In this document: positions 1 to 7,770 of the stretch, in pieces
How the letters are laid out: each line of letters begins with the position of its first letter
How positions within the stretch are numbered: position 1 is the first letter of the stretch
NCBI GenBank assembly: GCA_015222065.1
Contig: JADFUQ010000112.1
Location: 1 to 32,446 of the forward strand
Length of the DNA: 32,446 bases
Direction: 5' to 3'
Source of the DNA: Bacteroidota bacterium
GTDB lineage: Bacteria > Bacteroidota > Bacteroidia > Bacteroidales > VadinHA17
Made by a program: the position numbers and the translations under genes
Notes under the pieces: generated by a model
Told to the model about the DNA's origin: nothing
What the model saw: the letters and a program-made list of their open reading frames with translations, nothing else
Database searches by the model: none

Positions 1-62
1 GTGTTGCAGTGGGAAGAGGGATGAAGAGAGGGAGCGAGGGAGCGACTGAGAGAAGAGGCGAA

Positions 63-97
63 AAGGAGATGAGGAGATGAGAAGATGAGAAGATGAG
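63..97. repeat. Degenerate octamer tandem repeat (GAGAAGAT type)
   Basis: Four consecutive 8-nt units (AAGGAGAT, GAGGAGAT, GAGAAGAT, GAGAAGAT) plus a partial unit are seen directly. A separate two-copy GAGGGAGC octamer lies just upstream at 28-43. The period is not a multiple of three and no frame looks coding. Confidence 0.75.
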
Positions 98-115
98 CAA
101 GATATATAGAAAGAC

Positions 116-147
116 CTGCCAGAGTGCGCCGAAGGCGTTCCTGGCAG
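116..147. repeat. Two-tier hairpin
   Basis: CTGCCAG (116-122) pairs perfectly with CTGGCAG (141-147). Inside it CGCC (127-130) pairs with GGCG (134-137) around a GAA loop. No T-run follows directly, so a simple rho-independent terminator is not favoured. It may be a REP-type palindrome or part of the 3' end of an upstream gene outside the window. Confidence 0.6.
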
Positions 148-252
148 AGTCGAAAGGAAGAAGAAAAATGTTCTAAAGTTGAAAGCATATAACTCTTTAG
201 ATCCCATGTTCCGGGATACGGGTTTTTGTTTGTTAAGTATTCATTATAGAAG

Positions 253-332
253 TTTACCCCGTGAAATGCGACGCTTGCCCTGCCTGCCCCGTAAGGAAGA
301 ATGACTATACCGGGGTGCTCCTGCGCCTTTGC
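253..332 (+). repeat. REP-like palindromic element, left copy
   Basis: The segment begins TTTACCCCGTGAAAT, continues through GCTTGCCCTG and ends near GAATGACTATACCGGGG followed by TGCT. Read on the opposite strand, the window end (32337-32446) follows the same order: TTACCCTGTGAAAT, GCTTGCCCTG, then GAATGACTGTAC, GGGGG and TGCT. The ends agree closely and the middles differ. This looks like two inverted copies of one dispersed palindromic family. Function is unknown. Confidence 0.55.
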
Positions 333-392
333 AGTGAAAAAACATAACAATCTTTTTCTTTATTCCATATCAACAGAAACATCAATTTTTTA

Positions 393-400
393 TATATTTG
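393..400 (+). promoter_or_regulatory. Candidate -7 element for the PpiD-like gene
   Basis: TATATTTG matches the Bacteroidota -7 consensus TAnnTTTG and lies 42 bp before the ATG. No good -33 TTG is seen 19-21 bp upstream, so this is a half-supported promoter. Confidence 0.35.
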
Positions 401-441
401 CTGCCTGAATTTTTGCATCAAACTAAAATCTTAAATAACTC

Positions 442-2556
442 ATGTCAACATTACAAACATTACGTGAAAGAGGAGGAGTTCTTGTAGCAATTATTATAGG
501 ACTGGCACTTTTGGCTTTTATTTTAGGTGATTTTAAAATTGGAAAAGGAGCCGGAGGGAGATCGAAAAAATATTTTGAAATAGCAGAAATTGCCGGAAAA
601 TCCATTACTTACCAGGACTTTGAGAAAAAAATAAATAAACTTACAGAGATCTATAAATTATCGGGCAACGGGGTTATCGATGAAAGCACCTCAGAAAAAA
701 TCAGGGAGCAAAGCTGGCAACAGCTAATCCGCGAAAATATTCTGGATAATGAATATAAGGAACTGGGACTGGGTGTATGTAATGAGGAGTTGTTTGACCT
801 GATACAGGGAAATAACCCTCATCTTTTTATCAGGCAAATGTTTACTGATCCGCAAACAGGAAGAATGAATAAGCCTGCACTGATAAATTTCCTTAAGAAT
901 ATGGATAATGATCCAACCCAGAAAGCTTACTGGTTATTCATGGAAGACGAAATTCTAAATGACAGGTTTTTTATAAAATATACCAACCTTATTCGCAAAG
1001 GGTTATATCCCACACATAATCAAGCTGTAATTGAGTTTAACGAGTCAAATAAAAAGGTTGATTTTAATTATTTTGTTGAACGATTCAATACTATATCTGA
1101 TAGCGCTGTAACAGTAAATTTAAATGACCTTGAAAAATATTACAATGAACATAAAGATGATTATAAACAATCGCCTGCAAGGTCTATTGAATATGTTATA
1201 TTCAGTGTAGAGCCGTCTGAAGCAGATATTGCTGAAAGCGAAAAGTGGATCAATGGTATCAAATCTGAGTTTGAACAAGCTGAAGATGTGAAAGAATTTG
1301 TTAACCTTACAGCCGATACACGGTTTGAGGATATTAACCATACCCCGGATGAATTCCCGGAAATTATCAGGGGGTTTGTTGATACGGCTGAATTAGGAGA
1401 AGTTTACGGACCATATTTTGAAAATGAAACTTACAAACTGGCAAAAATAGCTGAGATAAACTACTTGCCTGATTCTGTACATGTCCGTCATATTCTTATA
1501 TCTGCCGGTCAGAACAGAAGCTTTAGTGAAGCAGAATCTACTGCAGACAGTCTGAAAACACTAATAAGAAACGGCACTAATTTTAACATGATTGCAATAA
1601 CTTTTTCCGACGACCAGGGATCAGCCCAACTTGGTGGTGATCTCGGATGGTTTAGCGAAGGACAAATGGTTAAACCTTTTAATGATACATGTTTTCAAGG
1701 GAAAACCGGTGATCTGACCATAGTTGAAACCCAATTTGGTTTTCACATTATTGAAATACTTGATCAGAGCAGTACTGTAAAAAAATTCAAAGTAGGAATA
1801 GTTGACAGAAAACTGGAACCAAGCTCAACTACATATCAGAACATTTATGCTGAAGCAAGTCGTTTTGCAGGGATGAACAACACATACGAGAAATTCAATG
1901 AAACTATTGTCGGTGAAGGTTATGATAAACGAACAGCTAATGATTTAAACCCCACTGATAAAGAAATTCCCGGTCTTGAGACACCAAGGTATCTTATACG
2001 GTCGGTTTTTGAAAGCAAAGAAAATGAGATTGTTCTTGATTTTAATGAGCAGGCTGTTTTTGAACTGGGTGATCAATTCGTAATTGCATATCTCTCCGAT
2101 GTAAAAAAAGAGGGATATTCTAAGCTTGAAGATGTTGAATCAGATATCCGCCTTAATGTTATGAAGGAGAAAAAAGCTTTGAAAATAATAGAAAATATTA
2201 AAGCCAGGATGAGTGAAACAGAAACCATTGAGGAACTTGGAAGAGACCTGGGGGTAAATATTGAAACTGCAACAGAAATTTCATTTAATTCATTTTCAAT
2301 TCCCGGAGCAGGTATAGAACCACAAGTAATTGCCACCGCAGTTAATAGCGATCAAGGGATACTTACCGGTCCTTTTATTGGAAATAACGGAGTATATGTT
2401 ATTACTGTCACAAACATTACAAATCCGGAAGAGACTGACCTTACAGCAATATTAAACCGTTTAAAAAGCACCTATAATTCCAGAGCCGGTTATGAAGCAT
2501 TTGAGGCATTGAAGGAAAATGCCGATATAGTTGACAGCAGGTCTAAATTCTACTAG
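442..2556 (+). CDS. Membrane-anchored peptidyl-prolyl cis-trans isomerase (SurA/PpiD-like)
   Basis: The predicted product is a periplasmic folding chaperone of the PpiD type, 704 residues. A single N-terminal membrane segment spans residues 12-29, followed by a SurA-N-like helical region with the IREQSWQQLIRENIL pattern. A parvulin (PPIC-type rotamase) domain spans roughly 345-440, starting at HVRHIL (347-352) and containing GGDLGWF and FGFHIIEI. A long C-terminal region then follows, as in Bacteroidota PpiD proteins, which are larger than the E. coli protein. In this family the protein assists folding of outer-membrane and secreted proteins at the outer face of the inner membrane. The ATG at 442 starts right at the membrane anchor. 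The gene stands alone and converges with the aminotransferase downstream. The class is secure; the exact ppiD orthology is not proven. Confidence 0.88.
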   Translation: MSTLQTLRERGGVLVAIIIGLALLAFILGDFKIGKGAGGRSKKYFEIAEIAGKSITYQDFEKKINKLTEIYKLSGNGVIDESTSEKIREQSWQQLIRENILDNEYKELGLGVCNEELFDLIQGNNPHLFIRQMFTDPQTGRMNKPALINFLKNMDNDPTQKAYWLFMEDEILNDRFFIKYTNLIRKGLYPTHNQAVIEFNESNKKVDFNYFVERFNTISDSAVTVNLNDLEKYYNEHKDDYKQSPARSIEYVIFSVEPSEADIAESEKWINGIKSEFEQAEDVKEFVNLTADTRFEDINHTPDEFPEIIRGFVDTAELGEVYGPYFENETYKLAKIAEINYLPDSVHVRHILISAGQNRSFSEAESTADSLKTLIRNGTNFNMIAITFSDDQGSAQLGGDLGWFSEGQMVKPFNDTCFQGKTGDLTIVETQFGFHIIEILDQSSTVKKFKVGIVDRKLEPSSTTYQNIYAEASRFAGMNNTYEKFNETIVGEGYDKRTANDLNPTDKEIPGLETPRYLIRSVFESKENEIVLDFNEQAVFELGDQFVIAYLSDVKKEGYSKLEDVESDIRLNVMKEKKALKIIENIKARMSETETIEELGRDLGVNIETATEISFNSFSIPGAGIEPQVIATAVNSDQGILTGPFIGNNGVYVITVTNITNPEETDLTAILNRLKSTYNSRAGYEAFEALKENADIVDSRSKFY

Positions 2557-2620
2557 AATAAGAATAAACATATGGAGTTGGGAATTGTGATGCAGTATTC
2601 CGGGTATCCTGTTGCGAAAC

Positions 2621-3793
2621 TCAGGAAATATTAAAAAATTTCTCCATCCTGTCGAAAGCCTTGTTTATCATCTCTTCAGGTACACAAAAGGAGAGTCTCA
2701 AGTGACCTTCGCCTTTAAAAGCAACACCGGGTGTTGTAGATACAAGGGCATCAAAAAGTAATTTCTTGCAAAATTCGGCAGAATCTGCACCATCCTCATG
2801 CAATATTTTCGGGAACATGAGATATCCACCCTGTGGTCTTTGATATTTAAATACCGAAGGCATCCGGTCAAGCCGTTCACACATCAGGTTTCTGGCAGAT
2901 AAATAATGTTCGCTGAACTCACTTATGCAATCCTGTGGTCCCCTGAGTGCTTCAATAGCTGCATATTGTGAAACTACCGGTGTGCAAATTGCAAACGGAA
3001 TATGAGCTTTTGTTATCTGGGGTATAATTTCCTCGTCAGCATGAATATAACCTATACGCCAGCCAGTCATTGCATATGTTTTGGTAAATGTAAATGCACT
3101 TATCACATTCTTTGACATTCCAGGAACAGAGGCAATACTAAAATGTATATTTCCATCGAAGGTGAAATATTCGTATGCTTCATCTGTAATAAGCATAAGA
3201 TTATTTTCAAGAGCAATTTCTGCCAGTTGTAATTGTTGTTCTTCACTAAAAACCGAACCGGTAGGATTACCGGGAGTACAATACATAATTGCTTTGGTTT
3301 TTGGCGTTATTGATTTTTTTATGGCTTGTATATCAAGAACAAATCCTTCTTCCTCAATGGTTGGAACCAGAACCGGTTTGCCTAAAGCCATTACAACCTG
3401 CCTGATATGTGTTGAATAAGTCGGGGTAGGGAAAATTACCTCGTCGCCCGGATCTATAATTGCCATAACTGCTGCTGATAATCCTTCAATAGCACCAACA
3501 GTTACAATTATCTGCTCTGGATTAGCATTAATATTATTCTTTGTTTTTAATTTTTTTACTATTTCTTCTCTCAATTCCGGTAAGCCAGCCGACTCGGAAT
3601 ATCCTCCGGCCAGTCCTTTTTCTATTGCATTAATCGCGGCTTTTTTGATATGTCCAGGAGTATCTGAAGTAGGTTTTGCCCAGGACAGGAATGCCACATC
3701 ATCAAATTGTTTAGACAGTCGTGTCATTTCATGAATGGCTGATCTGGGTATTTGTGAAACCCTGTTTGAAATCAATTCTTTTCCTTTTCTCAT
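2621..3793 (-). CDS. PLP-dependent aminotransferase, class I/II
   Basis: A fold-type I PLP enzyme of 390 residues, normal for the family. Visible motifs are CTPGNPTG (172-179), the PLP-binding DEAYE (204-208), the Schiff-base lysine K238 in FTFTKTYAMTGWR, and R246 in the GWRIGY segment that binds the substrate carboxylate. It should transfer an amino group between an amino acid and a 2-oxo acid in the cytoplasm. The N-terminus resembles AspC/aromatic aminotransferases of subgroup I-gamma, but the substrate cannot be read from the sequence. It lies 23 bp downstream of the CGGC-domain gene on the same strand, so the two are probably cotranscribed. Confidence 0.88.
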   Translation of the reverse strand: MRKGKELISNRVSQIPRSAIHEMTRLSKQFDDVAFLSWAKPTSDTPGHIKKAAINAIEKGLAGGYSESAGLPELREEIVKKLKTKNNINANPEQIIVTVGAIEGLSAAVMAIIDPGDEVIFPTPTYSTHIRQVVMALGKPVLVPTIEEEGFVLDIQAIKKSITPKTKAIMYCTPGNPTGSVFSEEQQLQLAEIALENNLMLITDEAYEYFTFDGNIHFSIASVPGMSKNVISAFTFTKTYAMTGWRIGYIHADEEIIPQITKAHIPFAICTPVVSQYAAIEALRGPQDCISEFSEHYLSARNLMCERLDRMPSVFKYQRPQGGYLMFPKILHEDGADSAEFCKKLLFDALVSTTPGVAFKGEGHLRLSFCVPEEMINKAFDRMEKFFNIS

Positions 3794-3816
3794 AGTATAT
3801 TTTCCAGGTTATGTTC

Positions 3817-4263
3817 CTAATTATAAGCAAGCCTGATTTCCGGGGTAGCCAGAGTAGGCTTAATATACTCCTGCCATGCAGGATTATCCCATGTTTTTAG
3901 GGCTCTATGTATCACATAATACTTCTCAGGAATTGGATGGGTGCCAACAACTACCTTTAAATTATATTGCTCCTCTATAAACTTCTTAAAAAATGTAATA
4001 CGCGTACATGGAGGATAGCCAACTACCATTCCGGTAGCAAAATGAATGACCTCTGCCCCATTCTTTTTCATTTCCCCCGGAACGTATTCAATATTTCCAC
4101 CAGGACATCCATCACAGGTTGAATACCCAACAAGCTCAACGTCCATGTCTTTGTAAATACTAAAAGCACCTTCCTTGTTTTTCATGGATCTAAAACATTT
4201 ACCACCACCACAAGTATGATAACGGTGACAAATAATAATTCCGATTTTTACTATTTTTTTCAT
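3817..4263 (-). CDS. CGGC domain-containing protein
   Basis: A small 148-residue protein matching the CGGC-domain family in its order of motifs: CHRYHTCGGGKC (12-23), GYSTCDGCPGG (47-56), VGYPPC (81-86) and a VVGTHP segment (105-110). Six cysteines (C12, C18, C23, C50, C53, C86) plus H13 and H16 suggest a metal or iron-sulfur site, but no biochemical role is established for the family. There is no signal peptide or membrane segment, so it is probably cytoplasmic. It precedes the aminotransferase gene by 23 bp and lies downstream of ftsZ, separated by a heptamer array. Whether it is transcribed from the dcw operon or its own promoter cannot be told. Confidence 0.8.
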   Translation of the reverse strand: MKKIVKIGIIICHRYHTCGGGKCFRSMKNKEGAFSIYKDMDVELVGYSTCDGCPGGNIEYVPGEMKKNGAEVIHFATGMVVGYPPCTRITFFKKFIEEQYNLKVVVGTHPIPEKYYVIHRALKTWDNPAWQEYIKPTLATPEIRLAYN

Positions 4264-4278
4264 TTAAACTTGTTTTTT

Positions 4279-4310
4279 AACCAGTAACCAGCAACCAGCA
4301 ACCAGTAACC
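4279..4310. repeat. Heptamer tandem repeat AACCAG(Y)
   Basis: Units AACCAGT, AACCAGC, AACCAGC, AACCAGT and a partial AACC are in perfect 7-nt register. Only the last base varies. On the opposite strand this is RCTGGTT, the same word as the array at 22884-22930. It ends 15 bp before the start codon of the CGGC gene. Confidence 0.9.
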
Positions 4311-4375
4311 AAAAACTCAGGTTAATTATTATGTTTTTCTACGTTTTCTCCTTTTATAGTTTTCTTCTAAGTTCT

Positions 4376-5872
4376 TTAATCAACATTATCATGCAGGTAT
4401 GAATTATTATCTTTCAGTATTGATTTTTTCTTTTTATTATCCTCATTATCCTCCTCATCACCAAGAGAATATCTTGAAACTTTAGATTTAGATGAATAAA
4501 CATCATTCTTTATATTAATATTTCTTCTTATATAAGCAGGTTCATCTTCAAGTTCGTCAATATTATCTTTAACATCCTGATTTTTAAGACCTTTTTCTTT
4601 TATTATAGAATGTGTTTCTTTTATTTTCCTAATCCGTTCAGCATTTTTTTCAGAATTGATTGAATGGTTTTCCGGATTATGATCCGGTTTTTTATTCACA
4701 TCTGCCGGCTCTTCATCCTCCTCCTGCATATTAAAATTAATTGTACGTTGATTATTATTATATTCATCAACACGGTAAGTACCAAGATCTTTATCTTTAA
4801 TTTCAAAAATAGCATCCTGCCATTTTCTCTCATCCGATGAATTTTCAGACAACGTTACACTTTTCCTGGATCTGCTTTTTACATACAATTCAGGGATACT
4901 GTTAGCCTCAAAACCGGTAGCTATTATTGTAACAACTACTTTTTCTTCAAGTGATTCATCAACACCTGTTCCCCATATTAATTGCACATCCTCTGCTGCC
5001 AGTTCATTTAAATAATCGGTTATTTCGCCTACTTCATCCATACTTATTTCATCAGACCCGGAAGAAATGTTGAGTAAAATACTTTTTGCGCCGGTAATAT
5101 CATTCGAATTAAGCAAGGGTGATGTTACTGCCTGTTCAATTGCTTTCAATGCTCTTCCTTCACCTTCAGCTACACCAGTACCCATTATTGCCACACCCGA
5201 ATTAGTCATTACTGTCTGGACATCGGCAAAATCAACATTTATATAACCATGAACTGTAATTATTTCAGCTATTCCTTTAGCGGCAATAGTAAGCACATTA
5301 TCCGCGTGCCCGAATGCTTCAGACAACTTAAGATCTCCAAATATTTCCCTGAGTTTCTCATTATTAATTACCAGGAGTGAATCGACATATTGACTTAATT
5401 CATTAATACCGTCTATAGCCTGGTTAATCCTTTTCTGTCCTTCAAATTTAAAAGGGATTGTAACAATGGCAACTGTAAGAATACCTGCTTCGCGGGCTGC
5501 TTTCGCGATTACCGGTGCAGCTCCCGTTCCTGTTCCTCCGCCCATTCCGGCTGTCAGGAAAACCATTTTTGTATTGCTCGAAATTGCATCTGTTATATCA
5601 TCCATGTTTTCCAGAGCAGCCTGTTTACCTATTTCAGGAATATTTCCTGCTCCTCTTCCTTCAGTAAGAGATTCACCAATTTGTATTTTCACAGGAACCG
5701 GACTGGTATTCAATGCCTGTGCATCTGTATTGCACACCACAAAATTAACATCCTTTATGCCTTTTTGGTACATATAATTTACCGCGTTACTCCCACCTCC
5801 ACCAATACCCAGAACCTTTATAGTTGATGACTTTTCAACAGGCAGATCAAAGTTCATTATTTCGTCAGTCAT
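4376..5872 (-). CDS. ftsZ: Cell division protein FtsZ
   Basis: Tubulin-like GTPase that forms the cytokinetic ring. GGGGSN (24-29) begins the nucleotide site, the tubulin signature GGGTGTG is at 111-117 and the T7 catalytic loop NVDFADV at 212-218. The globular core ends near residue 322. A long charged linker of about 160 residues follows, rich in Asn, Asp, Glu and Lys. It leads to the C-terminal peptide SYLHDNVD, typical of Bacteroidota and expected to bind FtsA. Total length is 498, longer than the usual 380-400 because of this linker. It is the last gene of the dcw run. A 298 bp gap containing a TIR element separates it from ftsA, so its expression may be partly uncoupled from the upstream genes. 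Confidence 0.97.
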   Translation of the reverse strand: MTDEIMNFDLPVEKSSTIKVLGIGGGGSNAVNYMYQKGIKDVNFVVCNTDAQALNTSPVPVKIQIGESLTEGRGAGNIPEIGKQAALENMDDITDAISSNTKMVFLTAGMGGGTGTGAAPVIAKAAREAGILTVAIVTIPFKFEGQKRINQAIDGINELSQYVDSLLVINNEKLREIFGDLKLSEAFGHADNVLTIAAKGIAEIITVHGYINVDFADVQTVMTNSGVAIMGTGVAEGEGRALKAIEQAVTSPLLNSNDITGAKSILLNISSGSDEISMDEVGEITDYLNELAAEDVQLIWGTGVDESLEEKVVVTIIATGFEANSIPELYVKSRSRKSVTLSENSSDERKWQDAIFEIKDKDLGTYRVDEYNNNQRTINFNMQEEDEEPADVNKKPDHNPENHSINSEKNAERIRKIKETHSIIKEKGLKNQDVKDNIDELEDEPAYIRRNINIKNDVYSSKSKVSRYSLGDEEDNEDNKKKKSILKDNNSYLHDNVD

Positions 5873-5942
5873 GGCTATTATTTTTTGTTTTTAAATAAAT
5901 ACATTTTATATCACCGTTTTTTTCAAAAAGAACTGTAGTAAA

Positions 5943-6162
5943 TTAATTAGTGTCCGTCAATAAATCCATCATTTTATTTTATTAAGCACCAAATAACAAA
6001 AAACAAATAACAAATAAATCCCAAATACCAATTATCAAATGTCCGAAACTGTTTTGATTATTGAATTTTTGAATATTGTAATTTATTTGAAATTTGGTGC
6101 TTGTCATTTGTGATTTTTAATTCTTATTTAAACATTCGGACTTTGTAGACGGACTCTAATTA
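5943..6162. mobile_element. MITE-like TIR element, copy A (ftsA-ftsZ gap)
   Basis: The left end (TTAATTAGTGTCCGTC, 5943-5958) and the reverse complement of the right end (TTAATTAGAGTCCGTC, 6162-6147) match with one difference. Similarity continues inward with AAA and TCC. Subterminal parts are also inverted: AAGCACCAAAT on the left and ATTTGGTGCTT on the right. The interior has 7-nt AAATAAC-type repeats. No open frame is present. The right ~80 bp closely resembles copy B at 7540-7770. This looks like a small non-autonomous element or a dispersed hairpin-forming repeat; no target-site duplication is certain. Confidence 0.7.
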
Positions 6163-6170
6163 ACTGTTTG

Positions 6171-7469
6171 CTAATCCATTTTCACGTCATTTTCAGCAAA
6201 CATTTCATTAAATGTTTTCTTCCACTTCTCAAAAAAGCGAGGTTTTTCTCCCTTAATATCATTTTCCTGTTCAAGGAACTCATGTGAGGTTTCTTTTTCA
6301 ACCTCATAAGTATTCAGGTATTCAAACCCCTTAAGCACGAGGCCAACGCTGGTAGCAAATTGTGGCTGGTTAATATCATCGTCTAATTCACCACCTATAA
6401 ATTCATTTGGTAAACCTACTCTCACATCCATTCCTGTTTTAAATTTCACAAGTTGTGAGAGATGTCTGAGTAAAGCACCTCCGCCTGTCAGTACAACACC
6501 GGCAGCAAGTTTCTCAAAATATCCACTGTTTTCTATTTCAAATATTACTGCATCAATTATTTCTTCCATCCTTGATTGGATAATATATGCCAGGCTTTTA
6601 AAAGAAATCTCCTTTGGTTCCCGTCCTGAAATACCCGGAATTGTTACCACCTTATCATCCGGAGAAATATCGCCGAGAGCCGAACCAAACTGGATTTTCA
6701 ACGATTCAGCCTGCCGCTGAAGGATAGCACATCCTTCTTTGATATCTTTTGTAACCACATTACCACCAAAAGGTATCACTGCAGTATGCCTGATAATATT
6801 ATCATAATAAACAGCAACATCAGTTGTTCCTCCACCAATATCCACTAAAACCACACCTGCTTCTTTTTCATCATCAGTAAGTACTGCTTCAGAGGAAGCT
6901 AGTGGTTCCAGGATAAGCTCTCTTATTTGCAGTCCTGTCCTGTTAATACATTTCTCAATATTTTTTGCCGAAGCTATCTGTCCAATTACGATATGGAAAT
7001 TAGCTTCCAGCCTTCTACCATTCATTCCTACAGGATTTTTCACGCCTGTTTCATTATCAACAATAAAATTCTGAGGCAGGACATGAATAATTTCCTCTCC
7101 AACATCAATAGGAATCTTATACATATCCTTTATCAGCCGGATAATATCTTCCCGCGTTATCTCTTCTTCCACGGAATTCCTGTTAATATATCCTCTGTTT
7201 CGCATGCTCCTGATATGTTGGCCGGCGATTCCGACAAAAACCTGGCTGAAATTTATTTCAGAACGTTTTTGAACATCTTCTACGGTTGAGCGGATAGCAT
7301 TCACGGTTTCTTCAATATTCAGGACAACTCCCCGTTTTATACCTTTTGAGGGAGCTTTGCTAAGTCCTAAAATCTCGATTTTACCATTTTCATTTTTCCT
7401 GCCGACTACAGAAACAATTTTTGTTGTTCCAATATCAACAGCCGCAACGATATGGTCTTTTTTGTTCAT
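6171..7469 (-). CDS. ftsA: Cell division protein FtsA
   Basis: Actin-like ATPase that tethers FtsZ filaments to the membrane. The phosphate-1 motif VDIGTTK is at 11-17, the phosphate-2 motif DIGGGTTD at 210-217 and the adenosine motif GVVLTGGGALL at 324-334. The SHS2/1C domain lies between the first two. A C-terminal amphipathic helix (about 411-425, FFEKWKKTFNEMF) fits the membrane-targeting sequence. The 432-residue length is normal. In most dcw clusters ftsA is packed tightly between ftsQ and ftsZ. Here a gap of about 295 bp lies on each side, each occupied by a TIR element, and the TAG stop is only 8 bp from the edge of copy A. The identification is secure. Confidence 0.96.
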   Translation of the reverse strand: MNKKDHIVAAVDIGTTKIVSVVGRKNENGKIEILGLSKAPSKGIKRGVVLNIEETVNAIRSTVEDVQKRSEINFSQVFVGIAGQHIRSMRNRGYINRNSVEEEITREDIIRLIKDMYKIPIDVGEEIIHVLPQNFIVDNETGVKNPVGMNGRRLEANFHIVIGQIASAKNIEKCINRTGLQIRELILEPLASSEAVLTDDEKEAGVVLVDIGGGTTDVAVYYDNIIRHTAVIPFGGNVVTKDIKEGCAILQRQAESLKIQFGSALGDISPDDKVVTIPGISGREPKEISFKSLAYIIQSRMEEIIDAVIFEIENSGYFEKLAAGVVLTGGGALLRHLSQLVKFKTGMDVRVGLPNEFIGGELDDDINQPQFATSVGLVLKGFEYLNTYEVEKETSHEFLEQENDIKGEKPRFFEKWKKTFNEMFAENDVKMD

Positions 7470-7539
7470 AGTATTAGATTTTTAATGTGGTTATGTAATA
7501 TTCTCTACTTTTTTACCAATAAATAATTTCCTTTTTAAT

Positions 7540-7770
7540 AATTAGAGTTTGTCCATATACTCTATATTTCGTTTATAAATAACAAATCTCAAAAAACAAA
7601 TAACAAATAATACCCAATGTTTGAAAAAACAAAATCCAAACAGCACATATACAAGAATTTGTTTGATTTTTTATTCATTAGAATTTGAGATTTATTTGAA
7701 ATTTGGTGCTTGTCATTTGTGATTTTTACTATTTATTTAAACTTTCGGACTTTATAGACGGACTCTAATT
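7540..7770. mobile_element. MITE-like TIR element, copy B (ftsQ-ftsA gap)
   Basis: The left end AATTAGAGTTTGTCCATA and the reverse complement of the right end AATTAGAGTCCGTCTATA are inverted copies with three differences. From ATTTATTTGAAATTTGG to the right terminus (about 84 bp) it matches copy A at 6079-6162 with only a handful of changes. The left part has AAATAAC-type heptamers. The last codons of ftsQ (AAT TAG) lie inside the right terminus, so the element supplies the ftsQ stop. No open frame is seen. Confidence 0.7.

Larger units (their letters stand above)
1..441. other. Non-coding region upstream of the PpiD-like gene
   Basis: No credible coding frame is visible. From left to right it holds two copies of an octamer GAGGGAGC (28-43), about four octamer units of the GAGAAGAT type (63-97), a strong two-tier hairpin (116-147), a weak ATCCC/GGGAT hairpin followed by a T-rich stretch (201-230), a REP-like element (253-332) and a candidate -7 promoter element (393-400). 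The gene to the left of the window is not seen, so the hairpins could belong to its 3' end. Confidence 0.6.

Noticed and set aside
5466..5777. Open frame on the plus strand inside ftsZ (and similar ones inside ftsW, murE, ftsA, ftsI and the RND gene)
   Set aside because: They are antisense or out-of-frame shadows of well-supported genes, without recognisable domains.
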